Shown here: piece after piece, positions 9,278-18,117 of the stretch
Position numbering within the stretch: position 1 is the first letter of the stretch
How the letters are laid out: every line of letters begins with the position of its first letter
NCBI RefSeq assembly: GCF_003315485.1
Contig: NZ_QNSE01000006.1
Span: 1 to 64,000 of the forward strand
DNA length: 64,000 bases
Reading direction: 5' to 3'
DNA from: Marinomonas rhizomae
Lineage (GTDB): Bacteria; Pseudomonadota; Gammaproteobacteria; Pseudomonadales; Marinomonadaceae
Made by a program: the position numbers and the translations under genes
The notes under the pieces: model-generated
What the model was told of the DNA's origin: nothing
The model's input: the letters and a program-made list of their open reading frames with translations, nothing else
The model's database searches: none

Positions 9278-10246
9278 ATGGCATTTGCTATTGGCCCATA
9301 TTGCGTTGACAAATCGGTTATTCTGGCCCCTATGGCTGGTGTAACAGATTTGCCTTTTCGCCGCCTTTGTCATGATCAAGGTGCAGGCTTAGTCGTATCA
9401 GAAATGGTCACTTCTGATGTTCGTCTGTGGAACTCGACAAAAAGCCGTCATCGTCTAATTCATGATGCGGAAGTCTCGCCGAGATCCGTTCAAATTGCTG
9501 GTGGTGACCCTCAAATGATGGCTGAAGCCGCTCAACAAAATGTTGAGCTAGGCGCACAAATCATTGATATCAATATGGGATGCCCTGCTAAAAAAGTATG
9601 CAATAAAGCAGCAGGCTCAGCATTACTTAAAGATGAAGCACTTGTTCGAGAAATACTGGAAACTGTTGTAAATAGTGTTTCGGTTCCGGTCACTCTAAAA
9701 ATCCGCACAGGATGGAGTCTTGATCAGAAAAATGGTCTTGCGATTGCAAAAATGGCAGAAGATATTGGCATTCAAGCACTAGCGATTCATGGACGAACAC
9801 GGGAATGCAAATTCCAAGGACAAGTAGAATACGACACAATTGCAGAGATTAAGCATCATTTGAATATCCCGATTTTTGCTAACGGGGATATTAAAGACGC
9901 GCAGTCAGCAAAATTTGTGAAAGATTACACACAGGCGGATGGCATCATGATTGGCCGAGCCGCTCAAGGAAGGCCGTGGATTTTTCGCGAAATAAACCAC
10001 TATTTAGAAACAAATGAATTGTTAGCGCCTCCATCTTTATCTGAGGTGAGACAGCTTGTTATTAACCACGTGAACGCTTTACACCAGTTTTATGGTGACT
10101 ATTTAGGCGTGCGTATTGCTCGCAAACACGTTGGTTGGTACCTGCAGACGTTAGCGGACAAAACACAATTTCGCAGCCTGTTTAACCGTATTGATAATAC
10201 GCAAGAACAGCTTGATAAATTGCAAGAGTTCTTTGTTTGCCAATAG
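9278..10246 (+). CDS. dusB: tRNA-dihydrouridine synthase B
   Basis: A 322-residue FMN-dependent reductase that makes dihydrouridine in tRNA. The TIM-barrel start APMAGVTDLPFRRLC, the catalytic-cysteine motif NMGCPAKKVCNKAAGSALL, the phosphate-binding IFANGDI and the GIMIGRAAQGRPWIF signature are all present. Directly followed by fis, the conserved dusB-fis pair of gammaproteobacteria in which fis is translated from the dusB transcript. Ribosome binding site AGGA is 5 nt upstream of the ATG. Confidence 0.97.
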   Translation: MAFAIGPYCVDKSVILAPMAGVTDLPFRRLCHDQGAGLVVSEMVTSDVRLWNSTKSRHRLIHDAEVSPRSVQIAGGDPQMMAEAAQQNVELGAQIIDINMGCPAKKVCNKAAGSALLKDEALVREILETVVNSVSVPVTLKIRTGWSLDQKNGLAIAKMAEDIGIQALAIHGRTRECKFQGQVEYDTIAEIKHHLNIPIFANGDIKDAQSAKFVKDYTQADGIMIGRAAQGRPWIFREINHYLETNELLAPPSLSEVRQLVINHVNALHQFYGDYLGVRIARKHVGWYLQTLADKTQFRSLFNRIDNTQEQLDKLQEFFVCQ

Positions 10247-10363
10247 GCAAACGAACCTTACACTTAATGCACTGAAAATCAAAAAGAAGACTTAGATCAC
10301 TCTTTTCAATGACGATCAGCGCGCATTAATAAATGGTTAGCTTTAAAAATAGAAGGTCATTCT

Positions 10364-10642
10364 GTGGTAGAAAAAACTCATACTCATACGTTTCAAGCCG
10401 CTTCTTCAGAGCAGTCACAAACCCTACGTGACAATGTTGAAAAAGCCCTACAAAACTATTTCGCTCATCTTGATGGGCAGCCAATAACAGACTTATACCA
10501 GTTAGTCTTAGCTGAGGTTGAGGCGCCTTTGCTAGAGTCTGTAATGAGCTACACAAAGGATAACCAAACAAAAGCATCCACCATCCTTGGTTTAAACCGA
10601 GGCACACTTCGCAAGAAGTTGAAGCAATACGGCATGCTATAA
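10364..10642 (+). CDS. fis: DNA-binding protein Fis
   Basis: A 92-residue nucleoid protein and transcription activator of growth-phase genes. The C-terminal helix-turn-helix reads [25 protein letters not shown], nearly identical to the E. coli Fis end; the N-terminal beta-hairpin region is more divergent, as usual. The start is GTG, with AGAAGG seven nucleotides upstream. It sits 117 bp after dusB, and a strong terminator follows. Confidence 0.95.
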   Translation: MVEKTHTHTFQAASSEQSQTLRDNVEKALQNYFAHLDGQPITDLYQLVLAEVEAPLLESVMSYTKDNQTKASTILGLNRGTLRKKLKQYGML

Positions 10643-10650
10643 GCACAAAG

Positions 10651-10677
10651 AAAAAAGGGCGAATTCGCCCTTTTTTT
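10651..10677. terminator. rho-independent terminator after fis
   Basis: The symmetric stem AAAAAAGGGCG-AATT-CGCCCTTTTTT with a run of seven T lies 8 bp after the fis stop. The A/T flanks make it usable in both directions. Confidence 0.9.
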
Positions 10678-10726
10678 CGTCTTACCTTCCCCTTGTTTAT
10701 TTAGTGTTAAATTAACTGCGAGAACC

Positions 10727-12307
10727 ATGATGGCAAATCAAAAGACAGTAACTCCAATCAAACGAGCGTTAATCAGTGTTTCCGACAAAACAGGCATTGT
10801 CGAATTCGCGCGAGAATTGACTACTCAAGGCGTTGAAATTCTTTCAACTGGTGGCACTTACCGCCTTTTATTAGACAGCAACGTTAAAGCAACTGAAGTT
10901 TCTGATTACACTGGCTTTCCTGAAATGATGGATGGTCGTGTGAAAACGCTACACCCAAAAGTTCACGGTGGCATTCTTGGCCGTCGTGACATCGATGGCG
11001 CCATCATGAAAGAGCATGGTATCGAAGAAATCGATATGGTGGTTGTTAACCTTTATCCATTCGAAGCAACTATCGAACGTCCAGACTGCGACTTACCAAT
11101 GGCGATTGAAAATATCGATATTGGTGGCCCAACCATGGTTCGCTCTGCAGCGAAAAACCACAAAGACGTGGCTATTGTCGTGTCTCCGTCCAACTACGAA
11201 GGCATCTTAGCCTCTCTTAAAGTCGATGGCGGTTTAACTTTCGAACAACGCTTTGATCTTGCGGTGAAAGCATTTGAGCACACATCACACTACGATGGTG
11301 CCATTGCAAACTTCCTTGGCAAAAAAGTCGAAGGCGGCAGCGAAGACTTTGCTCGTACCTTCAACCTACAATTCAACAAACAAGAAGAAATGCGCTATGG
11401 TGAGAATCCACACCAGAAAGCTGCCTTCTATGTTGAAGCAAACCCTAAAGAAGCATCCATTAGCACGGCTAAACAAATTCAAGGTAAGGCACTGTCTTAC
11501 AACAACATCGCAGACACAGATGCAGCTCTTGAGTGCGTAAAGAGCTTCGATAAACCTGCTTGCGTTATCGTTAAGCACGCTAACCCTTGTGGTGTTGCCA
11601 CGGCTGCAACACAATTTGAAGCCTACGACCTAGCCTTCCAAACAGACCCAACGTCTGCTTTTGGCGGCATCATTGCTTTTAACCAAGAACTTGATGCAAA
11701 AACAGCACAAGCCATTGTTGACCGCCAATTCGTTGAAGTTATTATTGCCCCAAGCGTGAGCAAAGAAGCAACCGACATCGTTGCTGCAAAACAAAATGTT
11801 CGCTTGCTTGAATGTGGCCAATGGTCAAAAGACAAGCCAGCTGCACTAGACTACAAACGCGTTAACGGTGGTTTATTGGTCCAAGACCGTGATGACGGTG
11901 TGATTACTTTAGACGACCTTAAAATCGTTTCTAAACGCCAACCTAGCGAAGAAGAACTAAAAGATCTATTGTTTGCTTGGAAAGTCGCTAAATTCGTAAA
12001 ATCCAATGCAATTGTTTATGCAAAAGCAGAACAAACGATTGGTGTAGGTGCTGGCCAAATGAGCCGTGTTTACAGTGCGAAAATCGCTGGCATCAAAGCC
12101 GCTGACGAAAGCTTAGAAGTGGTTGGCTCTGTTATGGCATCTGATGCATTCTTTCCATTCCGTGATGGCATAGATGCCGCAGCACAAGCTGGAATTACAG
12201 CGGTTATTCAGCCAGGTGGCTCTATGCGTGATGAAGAAGTCATCGCTGCTGCTGACGAAGCTGGCATGGCAATGGTCTTCACTGGCATGCGTCATTTCCG
12301 CCATTAA
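10727..12307 (+). CDS. purH: bifunctional AICAR formyltransferase / IMP cyclohydrolase
   Basis: A 526-residue enzyme for the last two steps of IMP synthesis. The N-terminal IMP cyclohydrolase half starts [16 protein letters not shown] and contains the [18 protein letters not shown] motif. The C-terminal AICAR transformylase half has [10 protein letters not shown] and ends [28 protein letters not shown], as in E. coli. The start may be either of two adjacent ATG codons (10727 or 10730). It precedes purD by 111 bp containing two hairpins, the common purHD pair. Confidence 0.97.
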   Translation: MMANQKTVTPIKRALISVSDKTGIVEFARELTTQGVEILSTGGTYRLLLDSNVKATEVSDYTGFPEMMDGRVKTLHPKVHGGILGRRDIDGAIMKEHGIEEIDMVVVNLYPFEATIERPDCDLPMAIENIDIGGPTMVRSAAKNHKDVAIVVSPSNYEGILASLKVDGGLTFEQRFDLAVKAFEHTSHYDGAIANFLGKKVEGGSEDFARTFNLQFNKQEEMRYGENPHQKAAFYVEANPKEASISTAKQIQGKALSYNNIADTDAALECVKSFDKPACVIVKHANPCGVATAATQFEAYDLAFQTDPTSAFGGIIAFNQELDAKTAQAIVDRQFVEVIIAPSVSKEATDIVAAKQNVRLLECGQWSKDKPAALDYKRVNGGLLVQDRDDGVITLDDLKIVSKRQPSEEELKDLLFAWKVAKFVKSNAIVYAKAEQTIGVGAGQMSRVYSAKIAGIKAADESLEVVGSVMASDAFFPFRDGIDAAAQAGITAVIQPGGSMRDEEVIAAADEAGMAMVFTGMRHFRH

Positions 12308-12327
12308 AAGCACACCGCTAAGAAGCC

Positions 12328-12394
12328 GCATTAATGGAAATAACCATTAATGCTCCAAAACTTTTTAGTTAGTCGTCAGAGGCTTCTGCCTCTG
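12328..12394. other. two consecutive hairpins in the purH-purD spacer
   Basis: The first has perfect 10-bp arms GCATTAATGG/CCATTAATGC with loop AAATAA (12328-12353). The second has arms CAGAGGC/GCCTCTG with loop TTCT (12377-12394). Between them is a short CTTTTT run. Processing or partial termination between the two cistrons would explain them; nothing here proves it. Confidence 0.55.
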
Positions 12395-12418
12395 GCTCGC
12401 AATACAAAGGATTAGATA

Positions 12419-13705
12419 ATGAAAGTTCTTATTATTGGTAACGGCGGACGTGAGCATGCTCTAGCATGGAAAACCGCAGAGTCCAGCCAAGTTGATAAAG
12501 TTTTCGTTGCCCCAGGCAATGCAGGCTCAGCAACCGAAAGCAAAGTTGAAAACGTTAACATCGGTGTAACAGACATCGCTGATCTTGTCGCTTTTGCGAA
12601 AAAAGAAAACATCGACCTAACCATTGTTGGCCCAGAAGCGCCATTAGTTATTGGCGTGGTAGATGCGTTTGAAAAAGAAGGCCTAGCTATCTTTGGCCCC
12701 ACAGCGGCGGCAGCACAATTAGAAGGCTCTAAAGCTTTCACGAAAGATTTCTTAGCTCGCCACAACATTCCAACGGCAGCTTACGGCAACTTCACTGAGA
12801 TAGAAGCGGCTGTTGCATACATCAAGCAACACGGCGCTCCAATCGTTGTTAAAGCCGATGGCCTAGCCGCTGGTAAAGGCGTTATCTTGGCGCAAACCGA
12901 AGCCGAAGCGATAGAAGCCGTTGAAGATATGCTTCAAGGCAATAGCTTTGGCGATGCGGGTAGCCGCGTTGTTATAGAAGAATTTTTGGTCGGTGAAGAA
13001 GCCAGTTTTATCTGTATGGTAGACGGTGAAACAGTTTTACCAATGGCTACAAGCCAAGACCACAAAGCACGCGATAATGGCGACAAAGGCCCTAACACTG
13101 GCGGTATGGGTGCTTATTCCCCAGCTCCTGTTGTTACACCTGAAATTCACGATCGCATTATGAACGAAGTTATTATGCCAACCGTCAAAGGCATGAACGC
13201 TGAAGGTAATCGCTACCGCGGATTCTTGTACGCTGGCGTGATGATTGCTCCAGATGGCACACCAAAAACACTTGAATACAACTGTCGTTTTGGTGATCCA
13301 GAAACACAACCAATCATGATGCGCTTACGTTCTGATTTGGCTCAAATGTGCTTAGCAGCAATCAATGGCAAGCTGGATACAATTGAAGCTGACTGGGACC
13401 CTCGTGCCAGCTTAGGTGTTGTTCTTGCTGCTGGCGGCTACCCTGCCGATTATCCTAAAGGTGATGCAATTTCTGGCTTGGACACAGAGCTTCCAAAAGG
13501 TCAGAAAGTATTTCAGGCTGGTACAGCATTAAAAGGCGATCAAGTTGTTACTAATGGCGGTCGCGTTCTATGCGCCGTGGCTCTTGGTGATACCGTTGCA
13601 GAAGCACAAGCCTCTGCTTACGATGTTGTTAAAACACTGTCTTGGGACAAAGTTTACTTTCGCACTGACATTGGCCATCGCGCCATTGCTCGTGAGCAAA
13701 AGTAA
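12419..13705 (+). CDS. purD: phosphoribosylamine-glycine ligase (GAR synthetase)
   Basis: A 428-residue ATP-grasp enzyme that joins glycine to phosphoribosylamine in de novo purine synthesis. It starts MKVLIIGNGGREHALAWK. It has the A-loop VVKADGLAAGKGVILA, the SFGDAGSRVVIEEFLVGEEAS stretch and the metal site YNCRFGDPETQ. Length equals E. coli PurD (429). Ribosome binding site AAAGGA is 7 nt upstream. Its downstream neighbour in Pseudomonas is retS; here a small opposite-strand gene and then a RetS-like sensor follow. Confidence 0.97.
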   Translation: MKVLIIGNGGREHALAWKTAESSQVDKVFVAPGNAGSATESKVENVNIGVTDIADLVAFAKKENIDLTIVGPEAPLVIGVVDAFEKEGLAIFGPTAAAAQLEGSKAFTKDFLARHNIPTAAYGNFTEIEAAVAYIKQHGAPIVVKADGLAAGKGVILAQTEAEAIEAVEDMLQGNSFGDAGSRVVIEEFLVGEEASFICMVDGETVLPMATSQDHKARDNGDKGPNTGGMGAYSPAPVVTPEIHDRIMNEVIMPTVKGMNAEGNRYRGFLYAGVMIAPDGTPKTLEYNCRFGDPETQPIMMRLRSDLAQMCLAAINGKLDTIEADWDPRASLGVVLAAGGYPADYPKGDAISGLDTELPKGQKVFQAGTALKGDQVVTNGGRVLCAVALGDTVAEAQASAYDVVKTLSWDKVYFRTDIGHRAIAREQK

Positions 13706-13730
13706 TCGACCTATTGAATAAGATAACAAG

Positions 13731-13759
13731 TAAAAAGGCCTCACATTGAGGCCTTTTTA
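13731..13759. terminator. bidirectional terminator after purD
   Basis: Perfect 12-bp arms AAAAAGGCCTCA/TGAGGCCTTTTT around CAT. It serves purD on the plus strand and could also end the small minus-strand gene whose stop is at 13787. Confidence 0.92.
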
Positions 13760-13786
13760 CTATGTTAATTTGGCGAAATTTAGCGC

Positions 13787-14038
13787 TTATTTTTTAAGTT
13801 GTGACTCTTTTTTGTCTAACCAAGCTTTAAGCAAACGCCCTAATTCCAATACCAACAAACCAAAAATAACACCAGAAACCCAGTCTAAACCTAGAACAAA
13901 ACCCAGTGACGCGATCATCCCATAGCCGTACATTAGATTAGTGCGTGTTGCCGGCTTTGCTTGTCTTGCAAACCAAGTTACGCCAAGTAGCAATATGCTA
14001 AACCAAACATAATACTCTACTAAAATTGGATATAGCAT
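13787..14038 (-). CDS. small two-helix membrane protein, function unknown
   Basis: An 83-residue protein I do not recognise. It has two hydrophobic segments (about residues 5-24, YPILVEYYVWFSILLLGVTW, and 38-66, including MIASLGFVLGLDWVSGVIFG). It ends in a basic, lysine-rich tail (KAWLDKKESQLKK). It is on the opposite strand to its neighbours, divergent from the RetS-like sensor by 22 bp, so the two may share a promoter region. A shared terminator with purD lies downstream. Codon use and a hydrophobic, coherent translation support a real gene, but no functional claim can be made. Confidence 0.6.
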   Translation of the reverse strand: MLYPILVEYYVWFSILLLGVTWFARQAKPATRTNLMYGYGMIASLGFVLGLDWVSGVIFGLLVLELGRLLKAWLDKKESQLKK

Positions 14039-14060
14039 TTGATCCCCTATCTAGTTAATA

Positions 14061-16394
14061 ATGATAGCCTTTATACAATACAGTCAGGCTAGCGTTTTGC
14101 TTTATCGATTAATTTTACTGTTTTTACTCAGCATCTCCAACTGCGCTTGGAGCTCAAACACAATTGCCATTATTAATGATACAAATAGTGTATTCAATAT
14201 CGGGAAAAGCGGTTCTTATTTCGTTGATAAAAATCAAAACCTCTCATTTGATACTATAGCGTCTGATGAATACGCCAAACAATTCCGCCCCCTAAATAGA
14301 GACTACTTACAATTTGGCATGGTGCAGGGAAATATCTGGATTCGTACAGATATTGCTATACGAACCACCAATAGCACACCAGTTTTACTAGAAATAGATT
14401 CTCCGAGACTCCAATACTTAGACATTTACCTGCCTAATTTATACGAAAATCAGATACAAGCAGAGCTTGGTGGCGCCAGACCCTATAACAACAAGCAAAT
14501 CAAAACACCAAACTATGTCTATTCTATTCCGGCTAACTCTCCACCGGTTTTCACCCTATATATTAAACTCTCTTCTCATTTGCCGATTAATGCGCAAATA
14601 GAGCTAAAAACACTTTCACAACTAAGCCAAGACACCCAAAAGGATCTAACCTATACCGGTATAATCCTTGGCGTATTACTCACCTTATTCGTCTGCAATG
14701 CGTTTTTTTTCACCAAAACATCACACCCAATGTATTTGATTTACTGCATATTACTCATTGCTATTGCAGTACTACACTTGGCTCTTCATGATCAAGTCTC
14801 ACAGTTTTTTCCAAACCAAACCAACGTTCAAGAGCGAATATATAACCTAGCCGCACTATCCTGCTTATGCGCCATCGTGTTTTTTTCTCGACTCTATTTT
14901 GATACTAAAGAACACCTACCCATAATGAATAAGTGGCTCATTTCGATAGGCTCTATTAATGCGCTCTTTGTGATCCTCTTTACGCTTTCGCCTGAAAGAA
15001 TCAATATTCTGCTACTCTCGATGCTTGCGATTAGTACTTTTATTATCTTAATCGTGCATGCTGTTATCGCCTTTATGAAGAAAATCCCTTTCTCTGGGTA
15101 CTATTTAGTCGCACGACTCACACTAATCTGCGGCCATTTCACATGGGTAATGTCGGTCTATGGCATCATTCCAAACATCATTTTATTTAAATGGGGCCTA
15201 ACTCTCACCATCATTGTTGAATCAATGATTCATTTCACCGGTATGATTATTCAGACTGCACCACTCTTACAAAGACATTCTAGAAAAAGTAAGTACTCTC
15301 AAACTGAAACGGCCAGCCTTTTACCCGATATTTCCAGCCGACTACGTCGTCAAATAAATATTCTTGGTGGTGTTCTTTCTCACCTCGACCAAGCAGCGAC
15401 GTCAAACGACACAAAGCTTCTTTTGACAAGTAGCCTTACAGCCAACAATAATATTAAAAATCTAGTAGAGCGAATTGAACTCCTCAGCGATATCAAAGAG
15501 AACACCTTACCCGACCAACTGCATCCGATAGCACTCAACCAACTAATCGATAATGCCTATAACAACTTTCAGCGTTTAGACCAAGACAATACGCTAATTG
15601 AGCTAAACACCTATAAAACGAACCAAGTTGAAATCCTACAGAATGCGTCTATTTTGCAGCATCTAATCGAAACCCTAATACAAGAATTCAAACACTTTAC
15701 TGATCAAACATTGACGCTCAATATCACTCGCCACGAAATGAATAGAGAAGGCATCACTTTATTAGAATTAAGCAGCTACCCTCTCCCAACTCAAATTCGT
15801 GCCACTACGGCCAGCTTCGATCTTGGCATGCATTACATCATGCTTTTAATCCAATATTTAGAGGGTGAAGTTCACATATCCGAGAATGAGCGTACGCGAA
15901 GCATTAATATCCAGCTTCCTATACATACACACATTCGTCCATTGAATAACGACATCAACCAACAAAGTCACTTTGATATCATATTATTTGGCCAAGAAGA
16001 CAGTGACCTACAAAAAGCACTAACGATTTTGCAAAATCACGCCAATAAAATAGAGCATTTCACCACACTAGAAAGCTTATTAGACTATTTAGAATTACCG
16101 GCAAAAAGAGAGTCAGGCTCTATTATTTTGGTTTTCGATAATGGCGGACACATCCCTCACATCACACAACAAAGGCTAATGCCTTTAATGCGCCGTGAAG
16201 ATCAGTGCTTACTAATTAGCAACAATGTTAAAATGTCGCTAGATTATGCTAAAAAACTTGGTTTTGATGAACTATTAGCTTGCTCTGAACTAGAAGCGCA
16301 TCTAAAACAAAGAATATCGCGCCTTATACAAAAAGGAGACAGACTAAAGAGCACATCTTTGTCACGGATCAATCCTTTGCGCAAGACGCCTTGA
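14061..16394 (+). CDS. RetS-like 7TMR-DISM sensor with degenerate kinase and receiver
   Basis: A 777-residue protein. A signal-like N-terminus (about 12-30) is followed by a periplasmic 7TMR-DISM extracellular type-2 domain (about 55-185). About seven transmembrane helices span 198-400 (the 7TMR-DISM module). A histidine-kinase-like dimerisation and ATPase region covers about 415-622, and a receiver-like domain about 637-757. At the HisKA motif the phosphoacceptor histidine is replaced (ISSRLRRQIN where kinases have SHELRTPLN; Ser426 in place of His). The N-box lacks its asparagine and no DxGxG or GxGxG box is visible. The receiver lacks the usual acidic pair (GQ instead of DD) and the switch lysine (ACSE where receivers have AKP). 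It therefore looks like a pseudokinase. Position after purD matches retS (PA4856) of Pseudomonas aeruginosa, a repressor of the GacS kinase; a similar role here is inference. Confidence 0.75.
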   Translation: MIAFIQYSQASVLLYRLILLFLLSISNCAWSSNTIAIINDTNSVFNIGKSGSYFVDKNQNLSFDTIASDEYAKQFRPLNRDYLQFGMVQGNIWIRTDIAIRTTNSTPVLLEIDSPRLQYLDIYLPNLYENQIQAELGGARPYNNKQIKTPNYVYSIPANSPPVFTLYIKLSSHLPINAQIELKTLSQLSQDTQKDLTYTGIILGVLLTLFVCNAFFFTKTSHPMYLIYCILLIAIAVLHLALHDQVSQFFPNQTNVQERIYNLAALSCLCAIVFFSRLYFDTKEHLPIMNKWLISIGSINALFVILFTLSPERINILLLSMLAISTFIILIVHAVIAFMKKIPFSGYYLVARLTLICGHFTWVMSVYGIIPNIILFKWGLTLTIIVESMIHFTGMIIQTAPLLQRHSRKSKYSQTETASLLPDISSRLRRQINILGGVLSHLDQAATSNDTKLLLTSSLTANNNIKNLVERIELLSDIKENTLPDQLHPIALNQLIDNAYNNFQRLDQDNTLIELNTYKTNQVEILQNASILQHLIETLIQEFKHFTDQTLTLNITRHEMNREGITLLELSSYPLPTQIRATTASFDLGMHYIMLLIQYLEGEVHISENERTRSINIQLPIHTHIRPLNNDINQQSHFDIILFGQEDSDLQKALTILQNHANKIEHFTTLESLLDYLELPAKRESGSIILVFDNGGHIPHITQQRLMPLMRREDQCLLISNNVKMSLDYAKKLGFDELLACSELEAHLKQRISRLIQKGDRLKSTSLSRINPLRKTP

Positions 16395-16438
16395 AGCAAA
16401 GCAACTAAACTTGAATAATACAATTGAAAGGAGATGAT

Positions 16439-16780
16439 ATGGACTGTTTATTTTGCAAGATAGTAAAAGGTGACATTCCGGCAACCATTTTGTTTGAAGA
16501 CGATGATGTTATTGCCTTTGAAGACATAATGCCCAAAGCCCCCTGCCATTTCCTTGTCATTCCGAAACGTCATATTAGCACCTTAAATGACCTTAGCGAT
16601 GAAGACGCTCCTGTGGTTGGCAAGCTGCAAATCACAGCAGCAAAAATAGCAAAACAGAAAGGCATCAGCGATGCAGGTTATCGTGTTGTCATGAACTGCA
16701 ACGAAATGGGTGGACAAACCGTTTACCACATTCATATGCATGTACTCGGTGGCCGTGCAATGACGTGGCCTCCAGGTTAA
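16439..16780 (+). CDS. HIT family purine nucleoside phosphoramidase (HinT-like)
   Basis: A 113-residue histidine-triad hydrolase that cleaves AMP-linked phosphoramidates. Visible are the zinc/N-terminal CLFCKI motif, DDDVIAFEDIMPKAPCHFLVIPK and the catalytic triad stretch QTVYHIHMHVLGG. The ATG at 16439 is preferred over an in-frame TTG 15 nt upstream, because AAAGGAGA at 16427-16434 is properly spaced only for the ATG. It starts a plus-strand run hinT-like - coq7 - pdxH with short spacers. Close to E. coli HinT in length and motif; the exact physiological substrate is unknown. Confidence 0.93.
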   Translation: MDCLFCKIVKGDIPATILFEDDDVIAFEDIMPKAPCHFLVIPKRHISTLNDLSDEDAPVVGKLQITAAKIAKQKGISDAGYRVVMNCNEMGGQTVYHIHMHVLGGRAMTWPPG

Positions 16781-16795
16781 CAAGAGGAAATTATA

Positions 16796-17428
16796 ATGAT
16801 CTCTTTTATTGATAAAGCCGTACTACAGTTTGATCGTGCTTTACAAACGCTTGTTCCACATGCCGCAAAAGCAAATCGATCTTCTCCTGCGGATAAACTG
16901 AAGGAAGCCGAGCTAGATCAAAGCGACCGTAAACATTCATCCGGCCTTATGCGAATTAATCATACTGGCGAAGTATGTGCTCAAGCCCTCTATGCAGGAC
17001 AAGCTACAACAGCAAAACTCGCTAAGGTGCGCCAAGAAATGGAGCATGCCGCTGATGAAGAGATCGACCATCTCGTCTGGTGTGAACAACGACTTTATGA
17101 CCTTGGAAGTAAACCAAGCATTTTAAACCCGTTGTTCTATGGAGCATCATTTATGATTGGCGCTGGAGCAGGTTTAATTAGTGATAGACTTAGTTTGGGC
17201 TTTGTTGCGGCAACAGAAGACCAAGTTTGCATTCACCTTGAAAAACACATGGCAACCTTGCCAATGCAAGATGAAAAAAGCAAAGCGGTATTAACGCAAA
17301 TGCACATTGACGAAGCGAAACATAAAGCAATGGCATTAGAAGCAGGCGGATACGAATTTCCACAACCTATTATGGCCATCATGACCCAAGTATCTAAAGT
17401 CATGACTTCTACTACTTACCGGATTTAA
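16796..17428 (+). CDS. coq7: 2-polyprenyl-3-methyl-6-methoxy-1,4-benzoquinone monooxygenase
   Basis: A 210-residue di-iron hydroxylase of ubiquinone synthesis (UbiF/Coq7 step, C5-type hydroxylation). Ferritin-like iron ligands are visible: E in [11 protein letters not shown], ExxH in [14 protein letters not shown] in [14 protein letters not shown], and ExxH in [13 protein letters not shown]. Membrane-associated hydrophobic stretch [16 protein letters not shown]. Ribosome binding site AGAGGA is upstream. The gene is 15 bp after the HIT gene and 2 bp before pdxH. Confidence 0.95.
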   Translation: MISFIDKAVLQFDRALQTLVPHAAKANRSSPADKLKEAELDQSDRKHSSGLMRINHTGEVCAQALYAGQATTAKLAKVRQEMEHAADEEIDHLVWCEQRLYDLGSKPSILNPLFYGASFMIGAGAGLISDRLSLGFVAATEDQVCIHLEKHMATLPMQDEKSKAVLTQMHIDEAKHKAMALEAGGYEFPQPIMAIMTQVSKVMTSTTYRI

Positions 17429-17430
17429 TC

Positions 17431-18072
17431 ATGAACAGAGATCTTCATTCTATTCGTCGTGACTACCAATTCGACGATCTTTTGGAAGAGCAAGCAGGTA
17501 ACAACCCACTGGCTCTATTTGATACTTGGCTAGACAAAGCTATAGAATCCTGCCCTGATGACCCAACCGCTATGGTACTCAGTACAGTTGGGCTAGACGG
17601 CTGGCCACATTCTCGCGTAGTACTATTGAAACAACGCAATGACACAGGCTTTTCTTTCTTCACAAACTACGACAGTGAGAAAGCCCAGCAATTGGCGCAA
17701 AATAACAAAGCCAGCATGACCTTTTTCTGGCCGGCCCTATCTCGCCAAGTTCGCATTGAAGGCACCATAGAAAAAGTGTCTAGAGAAACCTCAGAAACCT
17801 ATTTCGCAAGCCGTCCACGAGGCAGCCAGCTGGCAGCTAGAACGTCTAGACAAAGCTCAGTTATTGCTAGCCGTGATGAATTGCAAAAGGCATTTGATAC
17901 AGAAGAAAAAACCTTCAGTGATAAAGACGTCCCTTGCCCTGAAAACTGGGGAGGATATGTATTAAACCCCAGCTTTATTGAATTCTGGCAAGGTAGACCA
18001 AGCCGACTTCATGACCGTATTTGCTATACACAAGAAGACAACAATTGGATAAGAACGCGAAAAGCGCCGTGA
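17431..18072 (+). CDS. pdxH: pyridoxamine 5'-phosphate oxidase
   Basis: A 213-residue FMN flavoprotein that oxidises PNP/PMP to pyridoxal 5'-phosphate. Family features in order are LHSIRRDYQFDDLLEE, PTAMVLSTVGLDGWPHSRVVLLK (FMN-binding), FTNYDSEKAQQL, MTFFWPALSRQVRIEG, YFASRPRGSQLAARTSRQS, and the C-terminal EFWQGRPSRLHDRICY ending in RTRKAP, close to the E. coli end. Length is typical. Translationally close to coq7 (2-bp gap). Confidence 0.96.
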   Translation: MNRDLHSIRRDYQFDDLLEEQAGNNPLALFDTWLDKAIESCPDDPTAMVLSTVGLDGWPHSRVVLLKQRNDTGFSFFTNYDSEKAQQLAQNNKASMTFFWPALSRQVRIEGTIEKVSRETSETYFASRPRGSQLAARTSRQSSVIASRDELQKAFDTEEKTFSDKDVPCPENWGGYVLNPSFIEFWQGRPSRLHDRICYTQEDNNWIRTRKAP

Positions 18073-18073
18073 T

Positions 18074-18110
18074 TTTTGAGATGCAGCCATACAATGCATC
18101 AAGAAAATAA
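18074..18110. terminator. weak bidirectional terminator between pdxH and the alkB-like gene
   Basis: TTTTT-GA-GATGCA ... TGCATC-AA-GAAAAT forms a 6-bp core stem with A/T flanks between two converging genes. The core is interrupted from the A/T part by mismatches, so strength is doubtful. Confidence 0.4.
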
Positions 18111-18117
18111 ATAGCAC

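Noticed and set aside
10326..10646. 106-codon minus-strand frame over fis
   Set aside because: Fis is unmistakable on the plus strand; antisense frame covers it almost exactly.
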